A stretch of DNA of 64,000 bases from positions 127,752,564 to 127,816,563 of the forward strand of contig CM059971.1 of the NCBI GenBank assembly GCA_030490835.1. The letters are read 5' to 3'. Source of the DNA: Annona cherimola (Eukaryota; Streptophyta; Magnoliopsida; Magnoliales; Annonaceae). Below the pieces are notes generated by a model, which saw only the letters and a list, made by a program, of their open reading frames with translations, was not told the DNA's origin and searched no databases. Made by a program: the position numbers and the translations under genes. Positions within the stretch are counted from its first letter, which is position 1; the number at the start of each line of letters is the position of its first letter. This document shows, one piece after another, positions 21,601-34,043 of this stretch.

Positions 21601-23307
21601 TATCAAGATGGGAAAATGGATGAGGTTAGGGATTATGTAACTTGATTGCATAAAAGTGAGGTTTTAATGTCCAAGATATTACATTATTGATTCATTTCAT
21701 GTGATGTGAATCCCATTCTATTGATAAAGAGGTTTTTTTTTTTTTTTATCTGTTTGTGTTTTTTATTACATCAAAGGGCGAGGGGAGATGGCGTTTGTTT
21801 CTAATAGGGTTAAAACCCTGGAACATGAGGTGACACAAGCGGGGTCACCGTCGACAGGCAGGTTTGATCCAACGTCAAAATCCAAGAACATACAATGGAA
21901 TAAGGTACAATGCGAAGTATTAAGCTGGCTGATTCCCAGAATCTCAACTTTAGAGTACCTCTCGCAGATGGCACGTGGCACAAATGGGGACAACACACGT
22001 GAGAAAGTCATATCTTTTTGTAGCACACGTACCCGGCATCAAAGGGAAGGGTGGCCCACTCACTCCATCAATCAATCAATAGTGTTTCCCTGCAAAGCTG
22101 GATGAAGGGGGACATGGGCAAACCAAGAAGCTTTTGCCCTTACTTGGCATTGCTGGTGAGCCACGGATGTCACAAAAGAAGAGAAGAAAAGATGGGACAT
22201 GAAAGTGGGCGGCCCGCTCCTGTCGGTCATGTGATTCTGACCATATTCTTGGACCTTAGCTCCCGATTGGCGAAAAAATCGATTTCAAAATTTATACCTA
22301 AGCTTCCCAACCATGTTCTCGTCTCAACCGGCTTTTAGGGTTTTGATTCAAAAATAGGTGAACATTTTTTAGAATTTTGAGCATGTATAAACAACTCTTT
22401 TCCATTTCATTTATGACCAGCAATCCAGCAATCTCATACAGCCGTCGGCGGCTGTAAAAATATTTTTCATTTAATTGTTTTATTTAATTTGTTGTGTTTA
22501 CTTTTCTAACTATCTTTAATGATTTTATTTTTCACATTATTTCTGTTTGTTAGACAAAAATCAACAATTTTTTTTTTTTTTTTAAAAAAAGTTCCATCCA
22601 ACCGTGTCCGTAACTCCGTATGCACTGAGCAATCGTCTAGGCGTCTAGCTAGGACCCGCTTAAAGACGACTCTTTCTGTTGCTCAGTGGGTTCATGCAAA
22701 TCTCAAAAACTCAGGTCCCCCGGATGAGGACGTGGAAAGACTCAGTCATGACTCAATTATCAAGTTGAAGACCAATCGTTCATCTCGAACAGCTCAACAT
22801 GTCACGACCTTTCTTTATTCAAGCCCGGATCTTAATGCACAGTACCACAAGAGGGTTTGAGCCAAAGGGGATCGAGTAGGATTAAGGTTAGGGCGTTGAA
22901 AGGAGTCAAAAAAAAAAAAAATTCCTAAACACTAATCCCATTTGCAAATGAAATTGGGTTCTACAAGTTTTCATTTGTGTTAAAAAGGACAGTTTTAAAT
23001 TTTCATATGAATATACAATGACGACAAGTTATCTGAATATTCAAGAAAATACTTGAATCTTACGGTGCATGCGCAGCACCAAATACGTAATTTTAGCGAC
23101 GTAGAAGATCCATTCAAGAGTAGGACCCCTGCTTCTCGGACAGCTCAACATGTCACGCCGCAGAAATAGAAAGTAGATGTTGATGGCTTAGGTTTTCTAG
23201 CTTACATGAATCTGGAGCATGCCTGCTCCATCGACAGTGGAAGACAACCGCAACATTTCACACATGTCCCATCCTATCAGAGAGATTCGTATGGTAGAGA
23301 GACACCC

Positions 23308-23338
<31 letters not shown>

Positions 23339-24140
23339 GATTTTTGCAAGATATCTCCTTGTCCAGTCTACCGAAGGAAACAGGAAACCGCACCTCATTT
23401 TCTGTGGTTTCATGACTACATGGTTTTAGTCACTTTCCTTGTTCTTCTCGTTCTTCAAAGAGATAATTAAGCCGAATATTCTTCATACTCCTTGAGAGCA
23501 TGAGCACTACCAAAAGCCCATCTTCAATTCTCATCCTCTGTAGAAGCCTGCGTGATCAACGCTGATGTATTAATATCTGCTCGGGTCATAATCCAGACAA
23601 TTCTAATTTTTTTTTTTTAAAAAAAAAAAAATCAATGTGGGGTTGAATTCAAGCCCGTAATGCAGTTTGAAAATACAAGTCAAGTTTAAAATTTTTAATA
23701 CTTTCTATATAAGTTGCAAACTAAAGTTATATTAATGTTTGAATTAAAAGATGACTAATAAATTATTTGATTAATAAATTATTAAAGAATTATTCGTATA
23801 ATTTTCAAAACTAGGAATGAAGTCTTTGGGTTTAAATTTTCTCTATAATAATAAAAAAAAAGGCTATACAAGTGGGTTAAGTCAGGACGGATCAAAATCT
23901 GATTGACCCGACCTTGACCCTATTTGAGTCCAGGATTCTAATTCATCCTATTTTCAGGTAGACCTATTATATATATATATCTAATCCTATGGAAAAATGT
24001 GTACAGTCGATAAGAGCTCGAGACAAGACCCCAATTTACACCTTTAATCACCATGGTAAGTCTAGATTGAGTTATAATCATACTGAATTATATGGGTTTG
24101 AGACTAACCCTAACCTTAACTTATTTTAAAATTTGGATTT
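21601..24140. other. Intergenic DNA without a supported gene
   Basis: Open frames of 60-113 codons occur (21788-22105, 22519-22860) but are not like known families. Homopolymer A/T runs are frequent. At 23870-24130 GTTAAGTCAGGACGG, TTGACCCGACC and ACTAACCCTAACC recall hAT-like subterminal sequence, but no ends can be placed. Confidence 0.35.
23308..23337 (+). repeat. Poly-A run
   Basis: About 30 consecutive A residues without the SINE 3' tail before it. It may be a retrotransposed tail or simple slippage. Confidence 0.85.
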
Positions 24141-24145
24141 CTCCC

Positions 24146-24537
24146 ATTTACCTTTGAATATAATTCTAAATATATCTACTGCATTTTCAAAATTTCAGAT
24201 ACACCCACGACATTTGCAATTGTTTCAAAAAAAACACCAAATTCATGAGTTAACACTGTTAGTTAATATATAAAAGTACAAATATGTCCATTAAATTTTG
24301 CACATGAGCTCTAAATTTGGATAATCCTAATTTCATTTTATTTTTATTTTATTTTATTTTTTATTATTTTATAATAGGGGTATTGTGGGTAGTTACAAAA
24401 TTTTAACTAATGATTTTTATGGGAATGAACATTTTTGGAATTAATTGTAAACGTAATGGATATATTTGAAATTTTAAAAATATAGTAGATATATTTGGGA
24501 TTAGGGTCAAACATAGTATGTATATTTGGAAAAAGCC
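24146..24537. mobile_element. Inverted-repeat element
   Basis: The left arm (AATATAATTCTAAATATATC, TACTGCATTTTCAAAATTTC, AGTTAACACTGTTAG) is inverted in the right arm (minus strand: AATCCCAAATATATC, TACTATATTTTTAAAATTTC, ATTAGTTAAAATTTTG). The centre is T-rich (24335-24370). Noncoding. Confidence 0.65.
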
Positions 24538-25127
24538 ATAAAAACTTTAATCTTAATTCATTTCTCAATTTTAATTCGCTTATAATTTATTTATGAAAAT
24601 TTGAGTAATAAACTTCATCCATTTAACATCTGATGTGTGCGTTGTTTATGGGTCGAATATTAAAAGCTACAAATAGCAAACTATTGAAAATATAATCCTA
24701 AATAATTAATAAAAGCTTCAAATGCTGATAATTTGCTTGAATTTAAATGGGTTGATTATTGAGTAAGAAGTTTAGATAAACTTATCCCAGACTAAATTAT
24801 TGTTGAAATGAGGCCGACTGATTGAGAATTTTTCAATCCCGATTCACCAAAAATAAATGACCAATTTGACCGTGGATTATCTTATACCATCAATGATTTT
24901 TAAATGTTTGGAGTTATAATTTCTCCTAAAAAAAGGCTATTATTACAAATGCAAACCCTCGGCCAAATGTTTGTTTAGTTAAGTCATTGGTTGATCCAAA
25001 CCGAGGTAAAAAGTAAGAACCCCACTCTCAAACACAAACGTACATGTGTGGCACCCAATTCAATGCAAGTGTTTACTTTGGAACATATACAAACGTTTGC
25101 ATCATCCCTTTTATTATGTCTGAGTTT

Positions 25128-25960
25128 TTTGTAAATAGACCTTGTTCGTTTAACTATAATTCCTAATATATGAATAATATTTTTAAAATCTCAAACATAT
25201 TCATTATATTTACATTTCATCCTAAAACGCTCATTTTCTGAGTTAATATTGTTAATTCATATGTTAAATTATTACTATGCTCTTTAAATTTAGGATAAAA
25301 TTAGAAAATTTAAATGTTATAACTCAATAATGCTCTAATTGCATATGAATTTTAAATTTGAAAAGGGCTAATTTCATTTTCTTTCTGTTTCATTTCATTA
25401 TTTATTATTTCATAATAGTAATATTTTTGGCATTTATAAAAATTTAACTAATAATTTTGTTAAGAAATTAGTGTTTTTAGAATTAAGATCAAATATAACG
25501 GACTGTCATCGTATGCACCCGGGTGCATTGCCTGGGTGTACTACACTTTTTTTTTTTTTCGCGAAGCTGTTAATCTAGGTGTATTTAACATATGTATCAA
25601 TTTTTACCATTTTTGGAGACTTTTAGATATTTTTTTAGATTTTTAAAAATCAATGACATTTTTAGTAATTTAAAATTACTAAAATGTCACTTATTTTAAA
25701 ATTAAATTACTAAAAATGTCATTGATTTTTAAAAATCTAAAAAAATATCTAAAAATCTTTAAAATTGGTAAAAATTGATATATATGTTAAATACACTTAT
25801 ATTCACCGTTTTGTAAAAAAATTTCCAAAAAAATTTAAAAAAATAATTGTATGCACCTGGGTGCATTGAGGCTCAATACACCCGGGTGCATATAATTGCA
25901 TCCCAAATATAACAAGCATATTTGGAATTACGACCAAATATAATAGGCATATTTGAAAAA
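25128..25960. mobile_element. Inverted-repeat element of the 24146 type, interrupted
   Basis: The arm sequences (TCTCAAACATATTCATTATA, TGAGTTAATATTGTTAATTC on the left; TTAACTAATAATTTTGTTAA, AATTAAGATCAAATATAACG on the right) match the 24146 element. The right arm is split at about 25505 by the foldback element FB5 and resumes at about 25906 with CCCAAATATAACAAGCATAT and GAATTACGACCAAATATAAT. Confidence 0.6.
25505..25905. mobile_element. Foldback element FB5, young, with palindromic ends
   Basis: The central stem is nearly perfect: ATTTTTAAAAATCAATGACA, TTTTTAGTAATTTAA and their inverse. The FB core (GTGTATTTAACATATGTATC, TTTTTACCATTTTTGGAGAC) is on both arms. The left end contains the 16-bp palindrome ATGCACCCGGGTGCAT followed by TGCCTGGGTGTA; the right end has GTATGCACCTGGGTGCAT, then TACACCCGGGTGCATATA. 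It sits inside another inverted-repeat element. Confidence 0.75.
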
Positions 25961-27164
25961 AGTTCATTATTTTTTCAAATTTTGACATTCATATATTGGC
26001 TCAAATGTTAACATCTTTACTTCAAAAAAAATAGTAATAACATCTTAGAGATATGTTACTGTGCATTTATATGTACAATGCTCAAAATAACCCTACATCC
26101 ACTTAAATATATTAACATTTTATACAATTTTTTATCTATGTATGAATTATATCTTAAATAATTTATATGTTAAAAAGATAATTTTAAAGTTATTTTACAT
26201 TAAACTATTTTATAACGTTGATTTTATGCTATTTTCAAATGGGGTTCATTCACATCCAATTTAGACAAATTCGTATGCTAATAAAAAATAATTCTAAATA
26301 CAATAAATGAAATAAATGTACATTTTATAATCATGTGGTCTGCATTTTAAGCCAAATGCACCATAAGTTATAATACATTTATACATGCATTAGAATATTT
26401 TTCAACAACTTATAAATGCAATTTAATATTTAATATTTTTCTATTTTAAAAAATGGCACTCTTCATGAATAATACTTATTATTATTAAAATTCAAAAATA
26501 TTAAAAATTAAATTTGTAAATATGAAATGTTCATACTTCAGCCTATATAAGAATACCAAAAATCGGAAAATAAATAAGCATTTGACTTTCAATGCATGCG
26601 CTTGAACTGAAGTAGGCATATATCTAGGGATGCAATTGGTTATAAATGAATGCATATTGATGGGTGCACATATATATCGCAATCAAAATTTCTCTGATCA
26701 TTTAACTTAAGATTATTTATTTTGTCTTAGAACCAAAAATTCTAATTAAAATCTTAGGTGGACAAATTTTCTTAAAAGCGTATATGTTTGTAACTAAATT
26801 TCGAAAATTGCTAGACGCACTAAAATTTATACAATCATTCATAGGGATAACTCTCCCAAAAAAAAAAAATATATATTCATAAGGATTACTCTCCAAAAAA
26901 AAAAATCATTCATAGAGATGATATTTTAAACTATTTAGATGTTGAAAATACAATTTTAAAATTAATATATAAATTAAATAATCTTATTACATTTATTTTA
27001 TATTTTTTAGATGGAATTCATTCACAATTTGTTTTTCCATGAAACTCGATCTCTTAATTGATTAATAACTTCGAATGCAATTGGTATTCATCAATTCTTT
27101 AAAATATGTACCACCACGACAGCTACAAATGGATAATTGTTGTCATCCCTTAGGTCGTAACTCA
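25961..27164. other. AT-rich intergenic DNA
   Basis: No gene. Parts of 26080-26440 (AATGGGGTTCATTCACATCC, AATTCTAAATACAATAAATG) resemble the repeat at 58607-59122 and are probably diverged copies. Ends cannot be placed. Confidence 0.35.
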
Positions 27165-27430
27165 CTGTGTGTTTGAAAAATTATAAAATTTTTGATAAAA
27201 AAAATTTTTTATGTAAAAATTATTAAATTAGTAAAAAATAATATAATATTATAAGAGTAATAACGAAGAGTAAAGATAATAAATTAAAAATAAATAAATT
27301 ATTTATATTAATAATTGTATAGAAATGATTGAAAAGTAAGATTATTGTATAAAAAAATAATTAAAAAAAATACTTATGAAAAATAAAAAATTTTAACCCG
27401 ACAACTTTTACAAATTAACAAACGCACCCT
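27165..27430. mobile_element. Tourist-like MITE, diverged
   Basis: CTGTGTGTTTGAAAAATTAT on the left and CAAATTAACAAACGCACCCT on the right. The interior has the family order in an A-rich, diverged form (ATAATATTATAAGAGTAATA, AATTGTATAGAAATGATTG). Confidence 0.6.
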
Positions 27431-27434
27431 TCAT

Positions 27435-27790
27435 ATTTAGAATATATTTAGCATTAGTTAAAAAATAAATTAAAACTTTTTAATCTAAAACTTTTCACTC
27501 CCCACAACTATCATATTTTTTAATTATTTTTTCACAATCTTCTATACAATTATCTTATTTTTTAATCATTTCTAAACAAATACGAATATAACTAACTTAT
27601 CTATTTTAACTTTATTTCTATTTTAACTTTATTTCTATTTTAACTTTATTTCTATTTTAACTTTATTTCTATTTTAACTTTATTTCTATTTTAACTTTAT
27701 TTCTATTTTAACTTTATTTCTATCACATCATTTGACAAATTTTACTCTCCAAAATTTTTCAACAAACATTTTATCCATTCCCAAACACAT
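27435..27790. mobile_element. Tourist-like MITE enlarged by an internal tandem repeat
   Basis: The family order is clear: AATCTAAAACTTTTCACTCC, TTAATTATTTTTTCACAATC, then CATCATTTGACAAATTTTAC and CCATTCCCAAACACATCT. It is about 80 bp longer than normal because a 17-bp unit is repeated seven times at 27601-27719. Confidence 0.75.
27601..27719 (+). repeat. 17-bp tandem repeat, 7 copies
   Basis: Seven identical units of CTATTTTAACTTTATTT starting at 27601, 27618, 27635, 27652, 27669, 27686 and 27703. Other MITE copies carry the unit once, so this is expansion inside a single element. Confidence 0.95.
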
Positions 27791-30700
27791 CTTTGGTTTA
27801 CATATTCAATTTTCATACACTTCTTTATAATTTTCCAAAATAAAAAATTTCACCAATCTTACACTTTCCTACATTAAAAATGATAAAAAAAAATTATTTT
27901 TGAAATTCGTAAAAAATATATACACGAATTTAAAATTAATTATATGAATGAAATACACTAGGCTGCATACAAATAAAATGAAAATAATGAATATTTAAAA
28001 ATATTAAATATCAAAAGTTGTTATTTAGCTAACAATTGGATTTACAGAATTATTGTCCCATGCAAATTGCACCATAATCTTCCTCGTAACGGTGCGTCGG
28101 ATATACGAGAGATCTGTCTGCGCGTGTTTTCCCAGTTTTTTCATTAGCGCAAGAACTTCATGCGATCACGATGGAACAAAACTTATTGGATGCCTTCGGA
28201 TTGAAGAACTTTGAAATTTAGGCCATAAATAGAAGCAAAATTGCTGCATTAACATATATGTAACAAAAAATTACTTTTGTGAATATCTGTACCGTACGTC
28301 CCCACAAGAAAATTCATTTTGGAACGCTTGTAACTGCACGAGGATTTCCTTCCTCATAATATAATACTTTTACAGGTAAGGAAAAATATTATTGCTTTGC
28401 ATGATGCTCTCATCAAGGCAAGTAATTTTTTCTTGTTTATGATGAAGCTTTAAGGCAAAATTTTTATATAAAAATAAACTTTACCCATAATTTTACTCGT
28501 AGCTACAAATTTTCAAAAATTTAAATATATCAACATACTTTGTCCAAAATTTCACTTGTACTCGTATAATTAAGAATCTATTGAAGAGGCCGTTAAAAGT
28601 TATTTTTTTAGCACTTTTACACTTATCAAATATAATCAAATTAAATTATGATTTCTTAATTAAAAAACCACAATTTTTAGCAACCAAATCTTTTCTCCTG
28701 CAACCCAATTTATCATTTTGACACAATTTTATTGCCCAAAATCAAAATTCTTGTAGTAATCTCAATACGCGTAACAGACATTTAGACCAAAAATAAACTA
28801 GAAGTTAAAATTAGAAGGAACAAAAGCTAACTGTCAGACAAGAGCACTAGAAAGCTGAGGGGGTGATAATTAATTAAAAGAACCGGCCAGAAACATTCAT
28901 TCATAAACCAAAATTACCCACCAGCAAGAGAAGCTACGATATTTCATGGCCTTGTCCCATCCCTTCCACGGGCAGGTAAGTGTCTATCTCTATATATAGG
29001 AAGATACATATAATAAAAGACAAAAATCAGACAAAATCGTCTGTGAAGAGTTATTTAATTTGCCTACACTGGTTAGGAGAAAATACACAACGAGTAGTCA
29101 TCAAATTGCACGGCTGTCATATGGATCTCCACATAGGATTAATTATAAGGGCAAGATTGTTTGTAGAATAATACTTGACTAAAGTTGAAGGGTGATAAAA
29201 CACTTGCATGAGGATCCAATAAATGAAAAAAAAAAAAAAAAAAAAAAATTGTTTCAGAAAGAATCATCACAAGTATTTGTCTTAAAATTCCAGTTGTTCT
29301 CATTATTTATCCTTCTCGTTAAAAAATATTCATTTGTGTTTTCATACATTTTACCAAAGATGGCAGTTCTTACATTCCTTTTTTTCATTTTCCCATTCAC
29401 CTGTTATTGCATGATGTGAAGTTCAAGGTAGTGCTAGTTACATAAAATGATTCCTAAACACCACACAGGTATTAACGCTTTGCAAGTAAATGATCTCAAC
29501 AAGAAAAGAGTACATACTGCATAATTCATGGATGGTCAGGAAGACCCTTGAAGAATTTACTTGGATGTGCGGAAGTCAAATGTGTTAAAGAAAAGAAAAA
29601 ACGTAGAACTATATTGATATCACGAATCGTCCTATCTATTTCATCATGCCCTAGATGGTTTTTAGAAGTGTCTTGTCCATCCAATTTCCTTTTTTTTTTT
29701 TTTTTTGGTCTTACAGTTACGTATGTACAGGCAATTCTTAGTTAATTCAAGGAGCGAACATTCATCAGTCAGATCTTCCAAGCAATCCAGTTTCGGGACT
29801 GACAACAAAATAACATGGTAGCAAAGAAATGGGTTGAAGATCAGGAATTTCAAGGTCACATTTAGATTAGATGGCAACTTGCAAGGAAAATGATGCAGAT
29901 CATCAGCAAATGACAAGAGAATAACAAGCTAGCATAGGGTTTAGATACATATATATAGAGAGCATTGATGTTTCACTGAGCAAGCTAAGGTAATTAATTA
30001 AGGATGAAAATGAAGCAAATCTGCAATTAGCTTGCTATCACCGTCTGTCTGGTCATACGTATCGCTCAGTGGGCAATGGGCGTTTGGTTATTCTCACTCG
30101 CAAGAAGACATGCCTAGGGAATTGTATTGTTGCAGAAGAGAGAGCAAGTCCCCAGGAAGTTATCATCGAAGACTGAGATGCCAGAAGAGAAGAGAGTCCT
30201 TCCTTCCCATTTTTCCTTTACCTGCATGTGTTAAATGCCCATGGAGAATTTCTATTTTATATTTGGCATAGAAATCGAAAACTCTCTCATGTCATGCACA
30301 CACCTCTCCTGCCCTCCTTTCTTCTCTGATGGGCAGATCTAGCCTACTACCATTTATGTATCTTTTCTTTTCTTCCCTTTTCTTTTGCTTTTATTTTTTT
30401 CTTTTTCACAAATCCAGGATGGTCTTCCAAATGAATAAATACAGGTTATCAAGTCCATCTAAAAGAAAGGTAACTGATCAAAGCCACTAATTAGGTGTGA
30501 TTTATCATGTGGTACTGCAAGCATCCATTCAAATGTAGGATTTTAGTTGGACAAAACTGAATGAATGATGGCAATATAATCCAAAAAGAAAGCATAAACC
30601 ATTTAATCAAGACATAACAGCATATGAATCCGAACTGGCCAATGTTCTAAATGCAGAAACTGATTTTTGTTTACATAAACATATACCCATGCATGAAATT

Positions 30701-30837
30701 TGTCCTCTGACTGCATCGATGACAACAGCATGCCGAGAACTTGTGCTACCGGAACATGTATGCCCAAGATAAGATAAGATATGACAAATATATATATACA
30801 TAGCCCAGGTTGAGAATGAAAATTTCTGTCTGACATG
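27791..30837. other. Intergenic DNA downstream of MIR319
   Basis: No protein-coding gene supported. The section 28040-28220 and 29950-30300 is less AT-rich and may be old unique sequence. A poly-A run is at 29227-29248 and a poly-T run near 29690-29706. Confidence 0.35.
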
Positions 30838-30844
30838 GTGTGCA

Positions 30845-30865
30845 AGGGAGCTCCCTTCAGTCCAA
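30845..30865 (-). ncRNA. miR319: Mature miR319
   Basis: A 21-nt site on the 3' arm of the precursor, beginning TTGGACTGAAGG. Identical to the miR319a/b form. Confidence 0.95.
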
Positions 30866-30988
30866 GGATGAGGAGCGTAAGATCTAACTTACCTCCCGCA
30901 TCATTCACTCATTTATCAAGCCCGTGAGATTTTGCTTGACATTTGGATGAATGAGTCGGCAGGTAATTCAACCCCACAACCTCCCATT

Positions 30989-31009
30989 AGTGGACTGAAG
31001 AAAGCTCCC
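30989..31009 (-). ncRNA. miR319 star strand
   Basis: On the minus strand, GGGAGCTTTCTTCAGTCCAC plus T, paired opposite the mature miRNA in the 5' arm. Confidence 0.85.
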
Positions 31010-31020
31010 TTTCAAATCCA

Positions 31021-32406
31021 TAAAAATAAAACGCAAAAATGACAACATCTCAAGCTAGATGGCCACAAGAGAACATGTATGTTAAAACCAAACCCTACCT
31101 CGAACTGCTTGAGAACAAAGGTTTTTTTTTTTGGCGGAAAAAAATAAAGTCATTGGGTAAAAGTGAAGAAAAAGGAAATCAAACCAGCACATTTAGAGTA
31201 GACAGCTGCATCAGTGAGTAGCACCACAGCCGATTCAAAACCTTCCACGCTCTCTCTTGTATCATTGCACCAATGCTTCAGATAGGAAGAGTGACAAGAG
31301 AGGGAGAGAGCGGAAGGACCTTGTACAGAGGGGGAAAGCGTCAGTAGTTCTCACAGCTGTTGCTGATCAGAAACCACATGAATCTGGAGATGGAAATGAT
31401 GACTTTAAATAGCAAAGGAAGAGGTTAGAGATCAGATACTAGCTGAATAAAAATAAGTGTGAAGGTGTATTTATTATTCATATTCCTCCTTTCTTAATTA
31501 CATGTGTGCCCCATCTCGAATCCCTGCACAATGTAAAGGCTGTCTATCACTTTCTTTTCATGTTCCTGCTCTTCTGGTCTTCTTTTCACATCTACATGTT
31601 ACCCCCCACAAACCCTAATTCCCCTCGTAGAATAACCCTCATAGAATAATATGATGGGTTTCAATTTTATTCCTTCACCTCTCCGAGAAAAAGCATAATG
31701 TACCAGTGAGACTGTTCGATGGAGATGGTTCTGATGGTTCTGGAAAGCGAATACACCTTCACACGCTGGCTTCAGAGGATGCTTGATGCACAGCCAAAAA
31801 TAAATATTTTCTACATTCCATAAGACAACCATGTCAATTTTCTCTATTTTTTGACGGTAAATTAATCTGACATTAGGCATGCATGCATAGCTTTTGACAT
31901 AGGATAGACGATATCATGAAGTGGGATGTATGTGCAGCCATGGTTCTCTTAGATGATCTATCCCACCCTAGATGCTTAACGCCAATGCTGGTTTTGTCGT
32001 TGAAAAGCACCATGAATTATTGAGGATGTATAATTAAATTTACGCATGCCCTGAATCTCTGCCAGTAGATAAAAAGTAGTTTTCCAAACATTTAGTCTGT
32101 GGCTCCCCGTATTAGTAATTTTGAAAACACTAATTGCAGAGATGACACCTTGAATATTTAGTTCCTGGAACCACAGAATAGTATTTCTGCCAAAACATAT
32201 ATTGGGGGAAATATGCTATTGGTATTTCAAAATATGAACACGTATTTTTACTATGTTTTAAAATAGGACAATATTATTAGATTTGCTCATACGTTTTTAC
32301 CAATATACTCTTTCAACAGAATAAATTTATCTTATCTGTTTTCGTATGAAGTATGATTCTAATTACCATGTGTTGTCGTAGCATTATATATATATATATA
32401 TAACTA
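31021..32406. other. Upstream region of MIR319
   Basis: No coding gene. Comparatively unique sequence, likely promoter and enhancer space of MIR319 on the minus strand. A TA microsatellite lies at 32384-32402. Confidence 0.35.
31403..31413 (-). promoter_or_regulatory. Possible TATA box of the MIR319 gene
   Basis: GCTATTTAAAG on the minus strand, about 390 bp upstream of the precursor. It is a reasonable TATA-like motif at a usual distance for plant MIR genes. Position-based inference only. Confidence 0.25.
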
Positions 32407-32414
32407 TATACACT

Positions 32415-33531
32415 TAGGGGTGCAACTTGGGTCGGGTTATACCGGGTTAGAGTGAACCCAAACCCTAAGCCAACCGGGTTGGAGTAAACCCAAACCCAAA
32501 CCCTAAGAATTTAATCCGGGTTAGGACCGGGTTCGCATTGGTTTTGGTTTGGTTTCGGGTTAGAATTCAGGTTACCAATAAACTGTTTTTTTCCAAATTT
32601 AATTGTAATCTAAAAGAAAATTATCGGAATATATATACCTGTGTTTATGAAATCAAGTCTCACACTGAATTCCACAACATCCTTTCAAAGAATTTTGCAA
32701 CATCATGCTGAATTTTGCAATATTCTTTGAATGAACTCTGCAAGCAATTTTTCAACACCCTATAAACACAAATAAATGACAAATTAGTTAGTTTTATAAC
32801 TAGTTGGTCATTTCTATTTAATAACTAATGGAAATGACTCAAGTGTAGCAACTAGAAAATGAACATATCATACCAACTATTGTAGTTGAAATTAAACACT
32901 ATCTACAAATTGCTTAAATTGATTTAAAACTGAATATTTATCATACAAATTGCTAAAATAAAAATTGACCACTTGTCATACCAATAAACTTAAAATATGA
33001 ATAAAATTTATACTATAATCTGAAATTCAAACTAATAGATTTCTCATATTAACAGAAAGTATAATATGAAATAGATTTATCATGCCAACTCAAATTCAAA
33101 CATAATCCACACAACAGTTATTCATGGTAACTAAATCTAAATGCACTAAGAATAATGGTTCAACATTCCAATCTAATTTAAGTGCAATCCAAATTTAAAA
33201 TGACAATATAAACAAATCTCAAGTTAAAAAAAGTTTACATCCACTTTTAAACAAATTCAAAATTCAAATAAATTCATGTCTCCAAAGTTTCCAAAAAACT
33301 AAAAAATATGTATAATTTATGAAAAAATTATATAAATTACACCGGGTTCGGACCGGGTCGGGTTATGGTACCGGGTTGGTGCGAACCCAGGTTTGGTTTC
33401 GGGTTTCTACGGGTCGAGTTGAAACCGGGTCTATTTTGGGAAAAATCTAAAAAATAAAACTCATTTTTTGTTTTGGTACCGGGTCGGGTCGGGCGGGTTC
33501 AAACCGACCCGGGTACCAAGTTGCACCCCTA
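32415..33531. mobile_element. hAT-like non-autonomous element with exact 8-bp duplication
   Basis: Terminal inverted repeats TAGGGGTGCAACTTGG and CCAAGTTGCACCCCTA are flanked by TATACACT on both sides (32407-32414 and 33532-33539). Subterminal 150-bp zones are dense in ACCGGGTT/AACCCGG and GGGTCGGG motifs. The 800-bp middle is AT-rich with no reading frame, so transposase is absent. TIR length and 8-bp duplication fit hAT-type elements. Confidence 0.88.
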
Positions 33532-33539
33532 TATACACT

Positions 33540-34040
33540 AAGGATTTATTTCTCTACCAAGGATATTTTAGCAAAGAATGTAGGTAAAACCCACAAAATT
33601 GCTGTATTTGAAGATATTGATAAAACATGTGATTATATTTTTTATTTTCATAAATGTATGCTCGTATTAGAAATAGAGGTCAAACTTAATGAGCACTTCA
33701 AAAAATTATAAATTTGGTAGAATAAACATTTTATAATTAATTTACGTGTCTTTTAATTTTTGAGTCCAAATTCATTATCCGACCGATTAACTATAAGATT
33801 AGGTTGTGCATCATCTAAAAATACCACTAAATAGCCTCAATCATGTCTATGCAGATCATAAAAATAAAATCACTATAAGAAAATTTCTCAATACAGTAAT
33901 TATTTCGACTAGTGTTATGTAGATTCGACTGCATAAGCAGGCGTTTAATTGGAATTACACATACGAAGAAAACCGAAAGGCTGCTCAATTTGCAGCTGAT
34001 GTGTTGTTGCACACAAGAACATTTACCATGCTCATGAACT
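33540..34040. other. Intergenic DNA
   Basis: No gene or repeat recognised. Confidence 0.35.
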
Positions 34041-34043
34041 TTA

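Larger units (their letters stand above)
30838..31020 (-). ncRNA. MIR319: MIR319 precursor
   Basis: On the minus strand the mature miRNA is TTGGACTGAAGGGAGCTCCC plus T (30845-30865), identical to miR319 as I know it. It lies on the 3' arm. The star (GGGAGCTTTCTTCAGTCCAC plus T, 30989-31009) lies on the 5' arm and pairs with it with the usual mismatches. The 123-bp foldback between them keeps the family's loop-proximal duplex: CCGACTCATTCATCCAAAT on the 5' side and TAAATGAGTGAATGATGCGG on the 3' side. These are hallmarks of pre-miR319, which is diced from the loop downward. miR319 represses class II TCP transcription factors and so controls leaf growth, jasmonate synthesis and senescence. Primary transcript limits are unknown. 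Confidence 0.96.

Noticed and set aside
21788..22105. 105-codon open frame
   Set aside because: Reads plausibly at first (MAFVSNRVKTLEHEV) but has no recognisable domain and no supporting splice or promoter context.
24100..24125. Telomere-like CTAACCCTAACC
   Set aside because: Only two units, and the same motif recurs as part of hAT-like subterminal zones; not an interstitial telomere array.
30127..30200. miR156/miR529-like GCAGAAGAGAGAGCAAG and CAGAAGAGAAGAGAG strings
   Set aside because: Too many differences from either miRNA and no foldback partner seen; purine-rich chance similarity.
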